From CAVVEC01 sp963770485 (GTDB lineage: Bacteria; Acidobacteriota; Terriglobia; Terriglobales; Acidobacteriaceae), in NCBI GenBank assembly GCA_963770485.1, contig CAVYPX010000016.1:310001-374000 (forward strand): a stretch of 64,000 bases of DNA, in the 5' to 3' direction. Shown one piece after another: positions 62,072 through 64,000 of this stretch (its first letter is position 1; the number at the start of each line of letters is the position of its first letter). The notes beneath the pieces were generated by a model. That model saw only the letters and a list, made by a program, of their open reading frames with translations, was not told the origin of the DNA and ran no database searches. Both the position numbers and the translations under genes were made by a program.

Positions 62072-62878
62072 CTACCGTCGCGATCCCGCGGGAAGATGAT
62101 CGGTCACCAACGCCAGCAGCTCATCCCTCAGCAGCGGCCCGCAGGCTACCAGTCCGGACAGAAGTGGCGACTTGTTATTGCAGCGCAGCGGCTGATGGTC
62201 CAGCGTGCCCACGTAGCCGCCAGCACTCTGCACCAGGGCTGCTCCCGCCGCGACGTCCCATTCATTTTTTGGAGTCAGAGTGAACGTTACATCCGCTAGG
62301 CCGGCGGAGACCAGAGCCAGCTTGTAGGCCACCGATCCCATGGGGCGGACTTTCACCGAAGATTTCTCGAACTGCTTCCACTCTCCGCGTTTCACTTCAC
62401 TCCGGCTGGCCAGGATCAAAGCACCGTCGAGCGCGGTTCGCTGGCTGGGCCGGGCAGGCTTTCCGTTGTAAGTCATGCCGGAATCCAGCGATCCCAGGAA
62501 AGTTTCCTTGGTCGCCGGGTTGCAAATTCCACCCGCGATGGGACAGCCATTTTCAACCATCGCTACCGAAACACAGAATTCGGGAATGCCGGCGACAAAC
62601 TCGCGTGTCCCATCCAGCGGATCAACCACCCAGACCCGATTTTTCTGCAGGCGGGTGAAGTCATCCACACTCTCTTCGGAAAGCCAGCCTTCGCCGTCGC
62701 GCAATAATTCCTGGCGAAGCACGGCGTCAACTTCGCGGTCAGCTTGGGTAACCGGATCGTGCCCAATCTTGTATTCGGCCTCGATGGCGCCGGAGGTGAA
62801 ACGGCTTAGCACGGCACGCGCAGCATCCAGAGCCCGCTGGATGCGCTGCAGAGTTTCAGCATTCGAGTGATTTGTCAT
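62072..62878 (-). CDS. cysQ: 3'(2'),5'-bisphosphate nucleotidase / inositol-phosphatase family protein
   Basis: From ATG 62878 it has 268 residues. It carries the FIG/CysQ metal sites: GHDPVTQADREVD, LSEESVDD, VDPLDGTREFVAGIPEF and the late NEWDVAAGAALVQSAGG. Members hydrolyse PAP (the by-product of sulfotransferases and PAPS reduction) to AMP, though some prefer inositol phosphates. The REFVAGIPEF stretch and its place 21 bases behind the TauE-like gene and near an APS kinase favour CysQ. An extension to 62944 is rejected since it has no function-related sequence. Confidence 0.82.
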   Translation of the reverse strand: MTNHSNAETLQRIQRALDAARAVLSRFTSGAIEAEYKIGHDPVTQADREVDAVLRQELLRDGEGWLSEESVDDFTRLQKNRVWVVDPLDGTREFVAGIPEFCVSVAMVENGCPIAGGICNPATKETFLGSLDSGMTYNGKPARPSQRTALDGALILASRSEVKRGEWKQFEKSSVKVRPMGSVAYKLALVSAGLADVTFTLTPKNEWDVAAGAALVQSAGGYVGTLDHQPLRCNNKSPLLSGLVACGPLLRDELLALVTDHLPAGSRR

Positions 62879-62898
62879 GGATGGCTCGAGATTCGTGA

Positions 62899-63667
62899 TC
62901 ACGCCCATAGCATTCGCGCGCCTGTGGCCAGCAATACCGCGCACAGGAGACGTCTCAACCAGGGCACCGGAAGGCGAGTGCTCAGATGCGAACCCAGCAC
63001 CCCACCGGGAATGGAACCAATCAACAATGACCCAACCAGGTAGGGATCAATGTTGCCCAGCCGAAAGTGCAGCAGGCTGGTCACGCCCGTCAGCAACACC
63101 GCGTGCACAATGTCGGTACCCACCATCGCCCTGGGCGAGAAGCTGTAGAACAGACAGCAGCAGCATCATGATGATGCTGCCCGAGCCCACCGACGTCATA
63201 CCCACCAGAAATCCCGCCAGCAGGCCGATCCCGGTCATTCCCACCAGCGACTTCATGGTGGGCGGGCGATGGGCCACGTGTTCCTCGATCCGGGTTTGGA
63301 ACAGAAGCAGAGTCGGAATGCAGATCAGCAGGACTCCAATGGCCGAAGTGATGAACGTGTTGACGCCACTCCCGTAAACAGTTCGGAGATGGCCCAGCAG
63401 ACTGACACCCAGGATCGAGCCCGGAACGCTGCCGGTGGCCAGCGCCACAACCACTTTGCGTCGGACGGTTCCCTTGCTCAAGTGTACCCAGCTCGAGCCG
63501 ATCTTGGTCACGAAATTGAACAGCGCGTCCGAACCGACCGCGACGATGGGCGGCACTCGCAGAACGAAAATCAGGAGCGGCAGCAAGAGAACACCGCCGC
63601 CCACGCCGGTCATGCCGATCAGAGTGCCGACCACAAAGCCAATCAAGATTTTAGCCGCGATGAGCAT
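62899..63667 (-). pseudogene. TauE/SafE-family (DUF81) permease with a frameshift
   Basis: An ATG near 63667 opens MLIAAKILIGFVVGTLIGMTGVGGG and continues through about five membrane segments to SVGSGSIIMMLLL. There, at about 63154, one extra T (minus strand) shifts the frame to LSVLQLLAQ. One base removed gives LFYSFSPRAMVGTDIVHAVLLTG, which reads on as the C-terminal half (62899-63126). The rebuilt protein is about 255 residues with the TauE/SafE pattern, a likely sulfite/sulfonate/sulfate exporter. The frameshift could be a sequencing or assembly error. Confidence 0.75.
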
Positions 63668-63709
63668 ACAGAAATCCGTTACTAATTTGCCGGGAGCTTC
63701 CCTTCGCGA

Positions 63710-64000
63710 TCAAACTCCCTGGCCATTGACTCCGATGAAGCCCTCGCGCTCCAGATGCAGAATGATCTCTTGCGCCGCCTCTTCCGGTGACAGGTCGGAC
63801 GTATCGATCACAACTTCTGCGTCCTTCGGCTCTTCATAGGGATCGGAAATGCCGGTGAACTCCTTGAGGATTCCCGCCCGCGCCTTGGCATAAAGCCCCT
63901 TACGATCGCGCTGCTCGCAGGTTTCCACCGGGGTTGCGATATGCACCAGGATGAAACCGCCGACGGTCTCGATCATGCTCCGCACGGCTTTGCGAGTCGC
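63710..64000 (-). CDS. cysC: APS kinase, C-terminal part (possibly CysNC fusion), cut by window edge
   Basis: Ninety-six residues of the C-terminus remain, from RKAVRSMIE to VNGQGV. The GGFILVHIATPVETCEQRD and KGLYAKARAGILKEFTGISD strings are the APS-kinase (CysC) lid, followed by PYEEPKDAEVVIDT. Thus the enzyme phosphorylates adenylyl sulfate to PAPS. In acidobacteria it is often fused to CysN; the rest lies past the edge. It heads a minus-strand run with the TauE-like permease (42 bases on) and CysQ-like phosphatase. Confidence 0.9.
   Translation of the reverse strand, partial: ATRKAVRSMIETVGGFILVHIATPVETCEQRDRKGLYAKARAGILKEFTGISDPYEEPKDAEVVIDTSDLSPEEAAQEIILHLEREGFIGVNGQGV

Overview
The window looks like chromosomal DNA of an Acidobacteriota bacterium, probably class Terriglobia. 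That rests on inference from content: high GC, a gene start of the acidobacterial VWFA-related family (TIGR03436 type), GloVer (gloeo/Verruco) and HAF tandem-repeat secreted proteins, TonB/PilZ/TPR proteins of familiar acidobacterial style, and abundant REP-like palindromes. No rRNA, tRNA, CRISPR array or replication gene was recognised. Two single-base frameshifts (OmpA lipoprotein, TauE-like permease) may be real decay or assembly error.

Layout. 1-2.5 kb: a cut-off membrane protein, a phospholipid N-methyltransferase-like enzyme, a pair of parS-like 16-bp palindromes and a DUF4365-like nuclease gene. 2.5-3.3 kb: debris (REP hairpins, a transposase remnant, fused ends of two dead genes). 3.3-7.5 kb, minus strand: a tight GntR/ABC-2 transporter operon with DUF4386 and DUF2306-TPR membrane proteins. 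7.6-31.3 kb: ordinary housekeeping and envelope genes: M48 protease, TonB, two transporters, a BadF-type sugar kinase, MscS channel, TolB-like propeller, UvrC, OmpA, TPR, DinB and GloVer proteins, a degenerate PAS/HisKA protein and prepilin peptidase.

31.5-36.4 kb is the accessory core. A second copy of the parS-pair element lies upstream of a 1,249-residue protein with a PD-(D/E)XK-like N-terminus and a long helical body, followed by a RAYT transposase remnant in a nest of REP palindromes. 36.4-45.6 kb holds a DUF4118-PAS histidine kinase, HAF and GloVer proteins, cytochrome c, a BON/glycine-zipper lipoprotein (with a MITE-like element carrying an 8-bp target duplication just upstream), PilZ protein and a CPA2 antiporter.

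45.8-62.0 kb is a surface-polysaccharide locus: two AsnB-type amidotransferases, three glycosyltransferases, a PAPS-type sulfotransferase, a heparinase II/III protein, two NodB deacetylases, an internally deleted UDP-Glc/GDP-Man dehydrogenase and an ATP-grasp/PHP fusion. 62.1-64.0 kb, minus strand, is a sulfate-activation operon (APS kinase, TauE-like permease, CysQ-like phosphatase). It could make PAPS for the neighbouring sulfotransferase and remove the PAP by-product, so the two regions may work together to build a sulfated exopolysaccharide.
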